From Phytophthora colocasiae (lineage: Eukaryota; Oomycota; Peronosporomycetes; Peronosporales; Peronosporaceae): a stretch of 64,000 nucleotides of DNA. The DNA is taken from positions 868,001-932,000 of the forward strand of contig JAGKQI010000045.1 in the NCBI GenBank assembly GCA_018806915.1, written 5' to 3'. Below the pieces are notes generated by a model that made no database searches, had not been told where the DNA came from, and saw only the letters and a program-made list of their open reading frames with translations. Below, piece after piece: positions 22,001 through 33,200 of the stretch (positions within the stretch are counted from its first letter, which is position 1; every line of letters starts with the position of its first letter). Made by a program: the position numbers and the translations under genes.

Positions 22001-25000
22001 TGTTGCTTAGTGACGTACTTGCATGCATAGTAAATCCGATCGAGGGCGTCGGTGCCTCCGAGAAGTATTTGTATATCGTGATTGCACTTAAAGGTTGCCA
22101 TGATGGCATAGTTGTATCCATTTATAAACTCATGGCCGATCTTTCGCTCCAGGTCAACCCCTGACGATGTGAACGAGGTCTCACTCACTCTTTCACGCGG
22201 AAATAAATATCGGCATTCAGAGTCGCTGCTAGTAGCCCTTGAAGCCTTGAAACAACTCTGTGTATGACCCCACCAGTGCTGGTTTAACAGTACCACAAGC
22301 ATAGACACAATATAGTCCAGTGATGATGCCGACATCCGGCCATCTAAGGGCGACGGTGGTGTTGCTTCAATTCGACGGGTAATGCTATCGTTTTGAAAAA
22401 TGTCCTCATCAGCTTTGCAGTAGTGCATTCTAACCAAGTTTCTCTCCTTTAGATATGCCGTCATCTCTTGTTTAGTCAAACCGGACGATTCTATCATATA
22501 TTCGGGGTATCGAAAGTGATGATATCGCTCACGTTTATCAACGATATCGATAGCATCAGATAAAGTATTTCTGGACTTCAGTTCGACTTCCGCTTGCTCA
22601 TTCATTTCGGACTCGCTAAGTGGCTTATCCCACGCTGGAATCAACCTGCGCTTTTCCAGCAGTAGGCGACGCAAAATATGCTGAGAGCTAAATCTTGTAT
22701 GGCAAACACCGCATTTTACTAAAACAGGTTCCAACTTGGTTTTTTTTGCTTTCCCATTGAACAAGCCACGACATGGATCCTGCTTTGCCAGGGGATCGAT
22801 TGGTAAACCAACTAGATTCGAGTAACTGGCACCACAGTTGATACAGCTTCCAGTGTCTATAGGAAGAGGTAGACCATTCGATACGATACTTTCAGAGTAC
22901 CGTTTAATTGATTCACGAAAATCATTTCCCTGTGGGCTATTCAGTACGCGCTCCATCAAGTCTGTGTTGCTTGGACAGTTTGCTAACCAAATCAAAAAGT
23001 GAATATGGAGGGTTCCCCTTCCCTGCGTTTCTACCATTCCAAAGTATGCTTTGACTTTTCCAAAGAGTCCTGGGTAAGTAGTTTTCTTCGTTGTGGGGTC
23101 AATACCAAGCGCGTGTTTAATGAAAGCATCAACGGATCGCATAAACAACCGTGTCGACACACAGTCGTTCCCTAGACTAGCTTGGCGTAATTCTGATTTT
23201 GTTGGCAATTTGGCGTCAAGCAAATCAAACGCACTCTCCACATTTGCTACGCCTGCATAGTGTGACATAACCAAGGAATTATCCGTATTCGGTGTTAAAG
23301 TGATAAAGAGTGCTGGTTGTCCGAATCGGGTCTGGTATGCGAATGCCTTCCGACGACATTGCATCCTCTCACTGTTGCTCCCCCAAACTGCACAAGAAGC
23401 AATATCCACAGATTTTAAGAACCGAGATACATTCGAATCGTCCTCAGCTCTGCTGGAAACACAACCTTGACGACGTCTCTCATTTACAAGCAGTGCTTTC
23501 GCCAATGAATCAGTGTCAATCTTGTCGAATCCTTCGAATAGATGTGGAAATCGCATGCAACGAAACGACGTCTGAGCGTACATATTCTGCATTGAAATTC
23601 GATCAAACGCTGTCAGCACAAACACTTCATCTTCAGCAAAACGTCTGCAACTCAACATTGTGTAATACTTAACACATTCTCGTAACGACACGGGTACACG
23701 ACGAGCTTCATCGGGGTGGCCACGCCCAAAAGGAAAGCGGTGGGGAAACACTTTGGCGAAAATGAGGTCGTTTCCTGAAAAGTGGTTCGAACGCTTGACC
23801 AAGAAATCTCTAAATTTATCGGAGGTGCTTCGTGAACTGGATCCTGATTTATCCATGATCGACTCGAGAGAAGCCACCGAAGTATCGTCCAAAAGACCAG
23901 ATCGTCTCTCTACAACACTCGTCTCCTCAGCTTCAGCTACGAAAACCGTGTCAGTCAAACCACGAATTGTTTCTTGCTCATTATTAGCCTCTGATTCTAG
24001 ATTCCCGTTGTCGTCATCAACAGCGAACGTGAGGTTATTAAAGCATCGTCTTGATTGATATCAGGTTGCTGTGCGCCGGCACTTCCAACTTGTGAGTACA
24101 AGTGATTATTGCTTTTGTAAAACTCAAGTGCACGAAAAACAGCTGACCGCCGGATCTTGTGCATTCGCCGAATTTTTAATGCCTGTTCTTCAGTGAATTC
24201 ACCGACAAGAGCGACTCGAAACGTTTCCTCATCATTTATTGAACTCGGCAGGAGCGAAACAGGAGGGCCGGGAGTTGCATCAAAAACGACGCAGTGCGAG
24301 CGAATGCATCGATGGCGTCCTCCTCGCATTACCCTCGTCAAAGAAGACATTGTTGTTAGCTGTGTCATCATTCTTTCTGGGATTGTTAAGTCAGATAATT
24401 CTTCAGGCATGCTCCCAACAAAAAAACCATTCATGATAGCGAATTTAGGTAATTTCCCAAAGACAATGGACTTGTTACAGTCTTTGCAAACCATACTCCA
24501 CCATCTTTGTCGAAAGGAAAAGTCTCTGTACTGGTGGACTGCTGGTCGAGATAGCAGCATGTTGGATAGCATTGGGGAAAATGTAGAACAGTCATAATAG
24601 TGAACCAGAACATCTGCTATATCAAGTGGAATTTCCCCAACAGCAAGCTTCATTTTCTTTGCGTAAGCAATGTCTTCGTCTGAAATCCTCAGGGAGTCAC
24701 ATTGTAAAGCATATCTGTCGCAAATCAAGCAAACACACTCTTCCAGTTCGTTTGGGCCAAGTGTTTCGCGCAGTCGGTTTACCGCTGCTCGCTTTACCTC
24801 CATTGTGACGGGTTTTAATACTGTTGGCAATTCAGCATCATTATTTGATTCGACGCAAATGTCTTGAGCTGCCACATTCGTGTTATCATCGCAGCTTCTT
24901 TTGCTCATGTTAGCCCTCTTTGTCTCTCTGTACTTCGCCTTATGCAGACGTGCTTTCTCGCGTTGGGAAAATCGTCGTCACTCATACTTTGTCGTTTCTT

Positions 25001-25189
25001 GGCTCGGTGTTTTGCAACGCGAATCCGAATCTTTTCGCGCTGAGTAGCCTGCTCTTCCTCAGTCATGGTCAGTCGCTTTTTAGCCCAATAACGTGCACTG
25101 CGAATTCTTGATTTTTCGCGTTTCGCAGCGACATCATCAGTGACAGAGACTGAAGTACCCTTCTGGCTTTCGACAGACGGTTGATCCAT
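19003..25189 (-). pseudogene. Helitron Rep/Pif1-like helicase, two single-base frameshifts
   Basis: ATG 25189 (MDQPSVESQ), chosen because a strong Inr/FPR promoter lies 21-37 nt upstream. Order: basic repeats of type 'QREKIRIRVAKHRAKKR'; a frameshift in the TTTTCCC run near 24965; DUF6570-like region (24908-24060, 'AIMNGFFVGSMPEEL'); a second one-base frameshift near 24040; then an uninterrupted 1651-codon frame. This has Helitron_like_N with 'FITLTPNTDN', the metal-binding HIH at 22999-23007 ('GTLHIHFLIW') and tyrosines in 'YYACKYVTK' (about 22030). The Pif1-type SF1 helicase follows with Walker A 'GGEGGTGKS' (about 20500), Walker B 'VIDEVSMM' (about 20305) and 'GDFLQLPPVG'. It would nick, transfer and unwind DNA in rolling-circle transposition. 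Either frameshift could be a sequencing error. Confidence 0.9.
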
Positions 25190-25209
25190 CTCTCAGTTCG
25201 CCCCAGACG

Positions 25210-25226
25210 GTAAATTGGGAAATGAC
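25210..25226 (-). promoter_or_regulatory. Inr/FPR core promoter of the Helitron Rep gene
   Basis: Minus strand GTCATTTCCCAATTTAC matches the oomycete Inr (TCATTYYN) followed by the FPR (CAWTTT) and lies 21-37 nt before ATG 25189. Confidence 0.65.
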
Positions 25227-25454
25227 AACACTTCCCTGGGGCTCGAACGCATTGTGCTCCGATCAGTCAAGTATTCCCGTAAGTCATTGCATTCATAAAA
25301 GCAAAATTACTCAGGTCAAATCAATATCTCAAGATTCGTCAAACGAATTAAAAAATCCTACTTCCGAGAACTATCACACTTATTGACATTTTTTTCGTAA
25401 ATGTAGTTGAAAGAATGACGAGGATGCACCATGTGCAAAACATAAATCCGACTC

Positions 25455-26212
25455 TCAAGGCTCGACGATGACATTGATCAAGCGGGTCACCAACGACGCC
25501 TCATCGATGTATAGCTCGGGGCGTGTGAAACTCTTGATCTGCACAATGCTCCCATCCTTTGGCAGGGCGCTGTCCGGGATTCGATCGGCGTTGAACACTG
25601 TGGCGGTTAAGAGTGTTGATTTCACAAACTGGGGGTAAGTTCCGTACTTGCTTTTGAAAAGCTTCCCACACAAAAAAACACAGCGTGAGCCATTGATAAT
25701 TTAATGATAAAACAAACAGGATATCGCGTTAAACATACCTGATAAAGCTCTTGAAGCGACTCGGTTGAATCAGCGTCAATTAAATGGAGCCGCAGCAACT
25801 TGGTTTCGTTGAACTCGTGTCGGGAAACCCACACAAGGCGCATCTTGATCACCACGCCAATTGAATTGGAGCTGGGATTCTCGCGAAATGCTGCTTTCAC
25901 TTCTGCTCATAACAGTAAAAGTAAGGGGATAATTAAAACGTTAAGGTTTGTGCTACAGCTACCTTCGGCTGTGGTTAGCACCAGCTTTCCGTTCCCACTT
26001 CCATCGCTCTCAAGTAGCTGCCGCATGCGCTCACACGGAGTCACCCGTGGTTTTCCATTATCTTTATCACGCAAACAACATAATCTCCTCAGGAATTTTA
26101 AAAAATATTTTGGCATAATAATGTACTTACCCTCAAGGCATTGTTTTTTCGCAGCACTTTGAGTTTCGGTACCTTTCTGGTTCGCTCGGTCCCTTTTCAC
26201 CGTTCCCGCCAT
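25455..26212 (-). CDS. Four-exon gene inside the Helitron, possible OB-fold/ssDNA-binding protein
   Basis: Exons by splice sites and frame: 26212-26131, 26061-25963, 25899-25739, 25661-25455; introns of 69, 63 and 77 nt, all GT...AG. The exon sum is 549 nt, an exact open frame of 182 aa ending TGA at 25455-25457. The N-terminus is basic; the middle ('VVIKMRLVWVSR', 'LLRLHLIDAD') and the part 'GSIVQIKSFTRPEL' alternate hydrophobic strands with a turn, as in OB folds. Plant and some other Helitrons carry RPA-like single-strand DNA-binding genes beside Rep, and this gene has that position and orientation, 266 bp upstream of Rep. The OB-fold assignment is a hypothesis from pattern only; the gene structure itself is well supported. 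Confidence 0.65.
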
Positions 26213-26215
26213 CCT

Positions 26216-26233
26216 GCAAATTGGCTAATGAAC
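26216..26233 (-). promoter_or_regulatory. Inr/FPR core promoter of the four-exon gene
   Basis: Minus strand GTTCATTAGCCAATTTGC, a close match to the oomycete GCTCATTYYNCAWTTT consensus, ending 3 nt before ATG 26212. The very short leader is typical of oomycete genes. Confidence 0.7.
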
Positions 26234-27228
26234 GATAGACTGGAAATTCACTTCACGTTCCAAAACACCGGATTGTTTTAGTAAATGCATTGCATTAAGA
26301 GCAAATCCTTTGATGACGGACACCATTTCTTGAAACAGTGTGACAAAACACCGTTATCAGTGCCTGCAGCACAAATATGATTAGTTTATTAGCATATTGG
26401 GTCATAAGAACAGCCTTAGCACCCGATTTGTGATGTGATTGGCTCCCAAAAACTTGTCGCGGTCGACTGTGATGATGTGCATGAGCATGGTGAGCGGTAC
26501 TGGCACCCGAAGAAGCTTTCAATTGGCTCACAACTTGTTGAGGCCAGTGGTAGTGATGGGCATGAGCATGTTGCGCCGTACTGGCATGTAATGAACTACT
26601 TAATTGGCTCACTGACAGGAGATGGGCATGAACATGAAGTGTGATACTGTCCCGCAGTGAATTGCTTGATTGGCTCCACCATTGAGGTCGATGCCAATGC
26701 ATCATACTGGCATGTGACTGGGTCTCAATTTGGTTGTGCACCGCTCGTTTAGGGTAATCGTGGTCGGTGCGTCGTACGAAACGTTGTATATCACGATAAA
26801 ACCTTGGATTTGGTTGGCGCTAGTACACCGCTCATTACGAGTAACGGTGGTGATGTGGTTCGTTGTACGAAAAGTTCTAGTATCCAACGGGTCATTACAT
26901 AGACTGTATTCATGCAGAGGTTATAGTTGCCTTAAGTTTTACTCCCGCATTAAATATTAGTTGCAGCACTTAGGTGACGATGCGCACCGTATACCGATCT
27001 CGCATTATGCTCGCAGGTCAAATTAACATAATTGTAATTATGCCACAACTACGCTAACAAGGCAAGGATACGTATCAGCCAACAAACCAAATATTTGGCT
27101 GCATTGATTAGCTTGAAATGGCACGTGAAATCCGCTAACACTTTTTATCAAAACTGTCGAACCGATGCTCTGATAAAGGATCGAAGAAAGATAATTCCAA
27201 CGTGCAGCTCGTTTTCGCTGCGCTACGA
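26234..27228. repeat. Non-coding stretch with degenerate tandem repeats
   Basis: From about 26420 to 26720 imperfect units of about 75-85 bp recur (each with ATTGGCTC and GGGCATGAGCATG-like parts). From about 26740 to 26900 two units of about 80 bp share TTTGGTTG, ACCGCTC and TCGTACGAAA-like parts. Minus-strand frames here are histidine-rich only because of the repeat. 26901-27228 shows nothing recognisable. Confidence 0.55.
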
Positions 27229-27245
27229 GCCATTCCAAATCTTGC
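27229..27245 (+). promoter_or_regulatory. Possible Inr/FPR promoter before the 27270 start
   Basis: AGCCATTCCAAATCTTG resembles Inr plus FPR, about 25 nt before ATG 27270. Moderate match. Confidence 0.35.
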
Positions 27246-27269
27246 CAGGTGCCGGTCACAGCTTGCGCC

Positions 27270-27503
27270 ATGCTACCGATTCAGAAGCTGCAGTCGGAAG
27301 GATACGTCGTACTGCACCGAGCACTGAGTGTTGATGCAGTCAACGCGCTCCGGATTATTGCGCGTCGAGGTGGTTTGTCTTGGGTAGACGAAGACCGATC
27401 AAGCCCACACATGCTTCGACTTCTGGCCGAAATACCGCCCATCACAGCTACCGTTTTGACTGCAATGCTCCGGCCATACTATCGAACATTCTTTCCGGAC
27501 GTG
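27270..27503 (+). pseudogene. 5' fragment of a possible PhyH-like dioxygenase gene, cut by Gypsy-2
   Basis: ATG 27270; 78 codons before the sequence changes at 27504 into Gypsy-2 integrase. The N-terminus 'LQSEGYVVLHRALSVDAV' is of the kind seen at the start of phytanoyl-CoA-dioxygenase-like (PhyH) proteins, where 'DGYVVLRG.L' precedes the catalytic barrel. The iron ligands would lie downstream and are missing, so the assignment is tentative. No 3' part of this gene is found on the right of Gypsy-2, where an M96-like fragment stands instead. Confidence 0.4.
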
Positions 27504-28953
27504 GATGTACTCGTGGAACAAGGACTTGCAGGGACTTGTCAAGAAGCTGAAGCTTGGAGAAAAGGTTCAGCATTACTCGCTAAATCATGGCGTGCTGTAT
27601 TATCAGACGCGTGAAGATGAGAGTCCTAGATTGTACATTCCCGATGACGAAGATCTGAAGAATCGAGTCATTTGTGAGAACCACGATGCAGTTACCGCAG
27701 GCCATCCAGGATATTACAAGACCTATGTCGCAGTACGTGAGAAGTACTATTGGCCGAAGATGATGAAGTATATCCAGCGCTACGTGAACACTTGTGAAAT
27801 GTGTCAGCGCAACAAGGCGAGGCAGACGAAGCCTCCGGGATTACTTCAACCGCTGGAGATACCTCGAGGTAGATGGGTCGACATTTCGATGGATTTTGTA
27901 GTGTCTCTACCTCCCAGCAAGGATGGCTCGAATGCCATCATGGTCATCGTGGATCGATTGACCAAGCGTGCAAAGTTTATTGCTACGCAGACGACAGACA
28001 GCGCAGAGAGAACTGCGAATGTTTTCATGAAGAGTTATGTAAGAGATCATGGCCTTCCGAAGACGATTGTGTCTGATCGTGACTCCAAATTTACGTCTAA
28101 GTTTTGGCAGGCTGTTATCACTGCTATGGGAACGCAGCATAACCTGTCATCGGCATTTAGACCGCAGACGGATGGACAAACGGAACGTACAAACCGTTTT
28201 ATCGGAGACTATATCCGAGGAGTCATCAACCCAGCCCAGAATGATTGGGATGAGTTTCTTCATTTGGCAGAGTTCGCCTATAATCGGCGATTGCATGCTA
28301 CTATTGGCATGTCGCCATTTGAAGCGGATCTGGGATATATTCCATACATGCCCGATGATATAGCGTCGGATCCGGAGTTCGCGAAGTTGGAGAAAGCAGC
28401 AAAGAGTTCTTACTTCGACAGGAAGTGTTCCTCAAGGTCGCGCAAGACCGTATGAGTGAAGCACAGGAGCGCATGAAGCATTATTACGACAGAAACAGAC
28501 TTGTCCAAGACTTCAACATTGGCGACATGGTGCTACTAGATGGAAAGAATCTGGATATCCGTCACAAGGTACGCGCAATCAAAGAAGTTTGCTCCTCGAT
28601 TCATTGGACCTTTTCCAGTTCAAAAGATGGTGTCTCGCGACTCGTATGAATTGGGATTATCAAAGGGTCTCAAACTGCACCCAGTCTTCCATACTTCACT
28701 GCTGAAGCCGTACCGCAAAGACTCCAAGCGCAGGCAGAAGGTGAACAAGGTTGTGCTAGCCGACGGAACAGAAGGGCAACTGGTTGAAGCTGTGGTTAAC
28801 CACCGTAAGTACAAAGGGAAAACGCAGTACAAAATTTGGTTGCTTGGTGAAACCAAGAAGGACGCAACGTGGGAACCAGTGGAGAACCTGAAACAAATAC
28901 CAGGCCTCATCGACCTCTATTGGAAGTCCAAGAAGAGAGACAAGCCCTTGTAA
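27504..28953 (+). pseudogene. pol: Partial Gypsy-2 integrase-chromodomain, left copy
   Basis: Repeats the last 1.45 kb of the Gypsy-2 pol frame at 33439-34891. It keeps the HHCC zinc region ('CEMCQRNKARQ'), the DDE core ('SMDFVVSLP', 'IVSDRDSKF', 'TDGQTERTN') and the C-terminal chromodomain, but has no start. Losses of 1 base near 28405 and 2 bases near 28567 break the frame. It is followed by the purine-rich tract at about 28970-28981 and the LTR. Confidence 0.85.
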
Positions 28954-28981
28954 GTGGTGGTCCTTTCTCAAAAGGAGGTCA

Positions 28982-29574
28982 TGTGACGTAGTGGTTCAAC
29001 AGCCACTACGCCAAGAGTTTGAGATCAGCTGGCCGGATTATTCTGGCTCAGCGTAATCTTGAATTTTCACATTTTCATATGTCTACGAGTCTATTGGCTA
29101 TATGTGGTTGCAGTTGCAACTTCAACAGTTCTTATACGTCTTTTCATTGGATGTAAATCCTCAGATTGGCAACATTCCAGTTACCATCCGGATATTTTTA
29201 TTATGGGACGCTATGGGAAAATTCTGTCTCAGCCACGCCGAGGCTTCGCAGGATTTCATTGGCAGAGAAAGATAGTAGCAGGATTTGAGAAAGATAGTTT
29301 TTAGGATAGGACCTGGATACTTGGGTGCGTGTCTAGTCACCCAGGATCGTTGGTTGCGAGGCAACTACTAGCTAGCACCAACAAAACTAACTCAATCAAT
29401 CACTTCTCAAGTTTCATTCTACTGTTCAAGTCAACTCCTCCAGCAAGACCACGACTGCAGCGCCGCCGCTGCCCACTCGACTTCGCCTCCGACTCGCCAC
29501 CGCCTCCGACCTCAACTCTTCGTCAAGGCCGCCAACGACTGCTTCCTCCGTTTGGCTGGCCAGAGAACGTCACA
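28982..29574 (+). repeat. Gypsy-2 LTR, left (593 bp)
   Basis: TGTGACGTAG ... GAACGTCACA; preceded by AAAAGGAGGTCA (polypurine tract). Differs from the right LTR by about one substitution and one 1-base indel as far as I can see. Confidence 0.85.
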
Positions 29575-29855
29575 TAGTAGCACTTGACGTGTCAAGCTTC
29601 GGTTCAAGTTCAAGAGTCGAAGATTGGGTATTGCCTCTCAGCACGAACTTTAACGTTCCGTGGCTAGTTGGTGTGGTTGCATACCAGTGTTGGAAACACT
29701 TTCAGAACTCCTTTCTTGGGCCTGTGGTTTTGTGCTGTCTTACGACTCCCTGTCCCGCCAAGGAAAACACGGAGAATAACTTCTGGAAAAATTCACACTG
29801 GGTTGTGCTTGATCTACACTCGTTGCTACTGAGTCTGTTCTAGTGTGCTTCTTGC
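29575..29855 (+). other. Gypsy-2 leader
   Basis: Untranslated region after the LTR. No TGG-type primer binding site at the usual place (it begins TAGTAGCACTTG), so the priming tRNA is unknown. Confidence 0.4.
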
Positions 29856-30167
29856 ATGGGTAAACGAAAAACCCGTCAACCCGAAGCACCGTTCCTGAAC
29901 GACACCAAGTCCTTGACCACTCGCAGTGAAACACTCGACAAACTGCGCCAGGACTTGTGGTTGACTACGCAGAAGCAGCTGAAGATCGTACAGCTCATCC
30001 GCAACGAAATTCCAGATTGTAAGGACTCCGACGCAAGGAATATCTTACACGATACGACGGAACTGCTGAAACGCCGCATAAACCAGACGCAAACTATCTT
30101 GGAAGGAACCCTCGACCACTCCATCCAGCTCGACAAAAAGCGTAGGCGTAAAACTCAAAAACAGTAG
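29856..30167 (+). CDS. Small basic helical protein in the Gypsy-2 leader, upstream of gag
   Basis: ATG 29856 (MGKRKTRQPEAPF) to TAG, 103 aa. Strongly basic at both ends (GKRKTR; KKRRRKTQKQ), with a central part that reads as heptad-like helix (about residues 20-90). I do not recognise it. It lies between the 5' LTR and gag in a frame of its own, where Ty3/Gypsy elements normally have no gene. It might be a nucleic-acid-binding accessory protein, or a chance frame. The tidy ATG, low hydrophobicity and end charges favour a real product, but nothing proves expression. Confidence 0.45.
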   Translation: MGKRKTRQPEAPFLNDTKSLTTRSETLDKLRQDLWLTTQKQLKIVQLIRNEIPDCKDSDARNILHDTTELLKRRINQTQTILEGTLDHSIQLDKKRRRKTQKQ

Positions 30168-30237
30168 TTTCTTTCCCTTTTTGCTTATTAGGGTTTCGGT
30201 AGACATTTTTAAAGACGCGCTGAGAAGTCCAGTTGGT

Positions 30238-33200
30238 ATGGCTCAAAGAAGAAGTCGTGCAGCTGAGCGCCCGTCACCGAACCCTCGTCCTCGGCAGCAA
30301 AGCAGAATGAATGCGCCGAGTGATGCAGATGCGTCACGACCAAGTACAGAAGCACCGGCGGACACCGCGGCTCCGGCTGCACAGACCACCCAAGCTTCAG
30401 GCCCTGATGCGATGTCAATGCAGCAGTTGCTAGTGTTTATAACGCAACAGCAGCAAGCCGCCCAAGCCCAGATGCAAGCTCAACTGCAAGCACAAATGCA
30501 GCAAGCTAACGCAAGGTTCGAGTATTTGATGGCGGCTCGGGGTGATCAGAAGAAGAAGGACCCCCCCGATGTATGAAGGCAAGTACGGCGAAGATATCGA
30601 GTTGTGGATCTTTGCCACCGAGCAGTACTATGCAAGCAGACGCGAGTTGATGGAAGCAGATTCATCAGACTTTGTAACGATGATCTCAAGTAACTTAGGC
30701 AAGTCAGTGTTGAATTGGTACCGTGCGTTTATTGCGGACTGCGAAAGATTACAAGTACATCCTACGTGGTCGCTCTTCAAGCGACAACTTCGTTCGCGTT
30801 TTCGACCAAAGGACTTCGAATATGATCTTCGTGAGAGAATGTTTCGTCTCAAACAGAAAGAAACGATTCACGAGTACGTCTCCAAGTTTCAAGATTTGCT
30901 ATCGCAGACTGAATTATCGATCAGCGAATTGGAGAAGCGGTTCTTCTTCCAAAACGGATTACGTGAAGAAACAGCTAAGAAGATCAAGGAAGAAAGTCCA
31001 TCAACGCTGCAAGAGGCTATTGAGATTGCGTCCAACTTCGAGTTTGCACACTTCTCGGGGAAACCACCTCGGAGTCAGTCGAAACCTTCGCAGGGATCAT
31101 CTGAATCGGGGAATCGAGCGTCAAAGTCGCAACCGCAGAATACTAAGCGTTCCGAGAAGAAGAAAGGAAAGAAAGATGATTGGACTAAGTCAGCTACTTG
31201 CAACAACTGTGGCAAAGTTGGCCACATTTCTCCACAATGTACCCAGCCGAAACGTAAGGAAGCGAACCGTTACGTAAAGGGCGCTGTGTATGCGATCCTA
31301 GAGGCTGAGGCTCGAGCATTCAAGACGGAAGATCAAGAGAGACCCGTTACGATATTCATTGACAACGGCAGTAGCCTGAATGGCGTAACTGAGGAGTTGG
31401 TGAAGAAGCTCGATTTAGATGTCACTGAAGGTGACATGATGCAAGTTGATCTTGGTTATGATCAAGTGGTGTATCGTCCTCGACGGACTGTAGAGATGTC
31501 TCTACAGTTACCAGGGTTTCCATTATCAAGTGGAACATTCCAAGTCATGCCAGTCCCAGAGGGTAAGGACGTTGTATTGGGCATGATGTGGTTGCGTGAG
31601 CAGAACCCGGATATTGATTGGAGTACAGGACACGTAGCACCACGTATAAAAATGGAGAACACTCAGGCCGTAACGTTGAGACTGCCGAAGAACCGCCCTC
31701 CTAGATGGGTTGCAGGACAACGCCGCGCAAGAGTAGCGCAGAGCCGTGAGATCTTCAACTACTATCGCGACCATGGACACAAGGGCAAGCACGGAAGTAC
31801 TAAGCTCATATCAACAAAGCAGTTCCAGCGCATGTTGCGCAAGGACAAGGATATTGAGGCAGTATTTGTCATCAATCCCCACGACTCTGAGAAGGCTGAA
31901 CGCTTCAAGAGTCAAGGATGGGATGCCCTCAAGGACAATCCGGCATACGAGACGTTACGGAAATATGCGGATACGGTCTTTCGTACGGAGCTACCGAGTG
32001 AGACGCCGCCAGTTCGTGAAGGAATTGAACATGAGATTTTGCTCAAGCCGGGTACTACTCCGATTTCAGTGAAGCAGTGGCGTCAAAGTCCTGATCAGCG
32101 AAAAACGATCCAGGAGTGGACCAAAGAGATGGTTCAAGCCGGTATCATTCGACCAAGTACGTCATCGTTTTGCGCCCCGACTTTCTGTGTGAAGAAACCT
32201 GTCGGATGGCGTATTGTGCACGACTATCGCCAATTGAACTTGGCCACGATTTTGCCTGCTATCCCGATGCCTCGCAAAGAAGACACTTTCGACGCGATGG
32301 CCGGTAGCTACTGGTACTCGTGCATGGATCTACTCTGGGGTTATTACCAAGTTAAGCTACGTGAAGCAGACATACCATTCACGGCGTTTTCAACTCCAGA
32401 CGGTCTTTTTGAATATCTCGTCACACCCATGGGACTTAGTGGTAGTCCGGGAACCTTTAATCGTTTACTTCAGAAGGTTTTCAGGGATTTGAAAGACGTG
32501 ATGAGGATTTACTTCGACGACATCTACGTGTACACGAAGGGTGAAGATGTGAACGACCACATCAACGCTTTGGACAGAGTTCTCAAACGATGTGAGGAGC
32601 AGAAGCTCTACATCAAACTGTCCACATGCCAATTCTGCGTGGATGAGATTCCATGCTTAGGTGATTTTGTCGGACGCAATGGCGTTCGGATGGATCCTGA
32701 CAAGATCAAGATTATCACCCAGTGGCCTGTCCCCAAGACCAAGAAGCAGATGGAGAGCTTCCTGGGGACTACAGTCTACGTTTCGAGATTCTGCTAGGAT
32801 TTTGCCCAGTTTGCAGGCCCTTTGCATGAATGTATTAAGGGAAAACGTTCTCGTGATGCTATCGAACTCGATGAGAACCAATTACGCTGTTTTGACGAGC
32901 TGAAGAAGCGCTTGTCATCACCTCCGGTTCTCAGTCTTCCAGACTTCTCGAAACCTTTCGGTATTCGGATGGACGCCTCAAATTTTGCTATTGGGGGAGT
33001 CTTGTTTCAAAAGGAGGGAGAGTTGGAACATCCAATCGCCTTCACCGGCCGAAAGATGAAGTCTGCGGAGCTGAATTATCCTGTGCGCGAACAAGAGTTA
33101 CTTGCGATTATGCACGCACTGAAGACATGGCGTGTATACCTACTCGACAAGCCGTTTATGGTGGAAACGGATCACAAGAGCATCGAGATGATTCTTACGC

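Larger units (their letters stand above)
18936..26900 (-). mobile_element. Helitron (Rep/helicase transposon), boundaries approximate
   Basis: Contains a Rep/Pif1 helicase gene (25189-19003) and an upstream co-oriented small gene (26212-25455). Repeats with a GCTCATTAC or GGTCATTAC core lie at both edges in opposite orientation: three units at 18936-19023 and several at 26740-26900. A 12-bp perfect inverted pair is ATGTAATGACCC at 18974-18985 and GGGTCATTACAT at 26889-26900. I take these as subterminal sequences. The exact TC and CTRR ends of a canonical Helitron were not located, so coordinates are a guess to within a few hundred bases. Confidence 0.6.

Noticed and set aside
26295..26741. 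Histidine-rich 148-codon frame on the minus strand
   Set aside because: It is produced by degenerate tandem repeats (GGGCATGAGCATG-like units) and has no ATG-promoter context.
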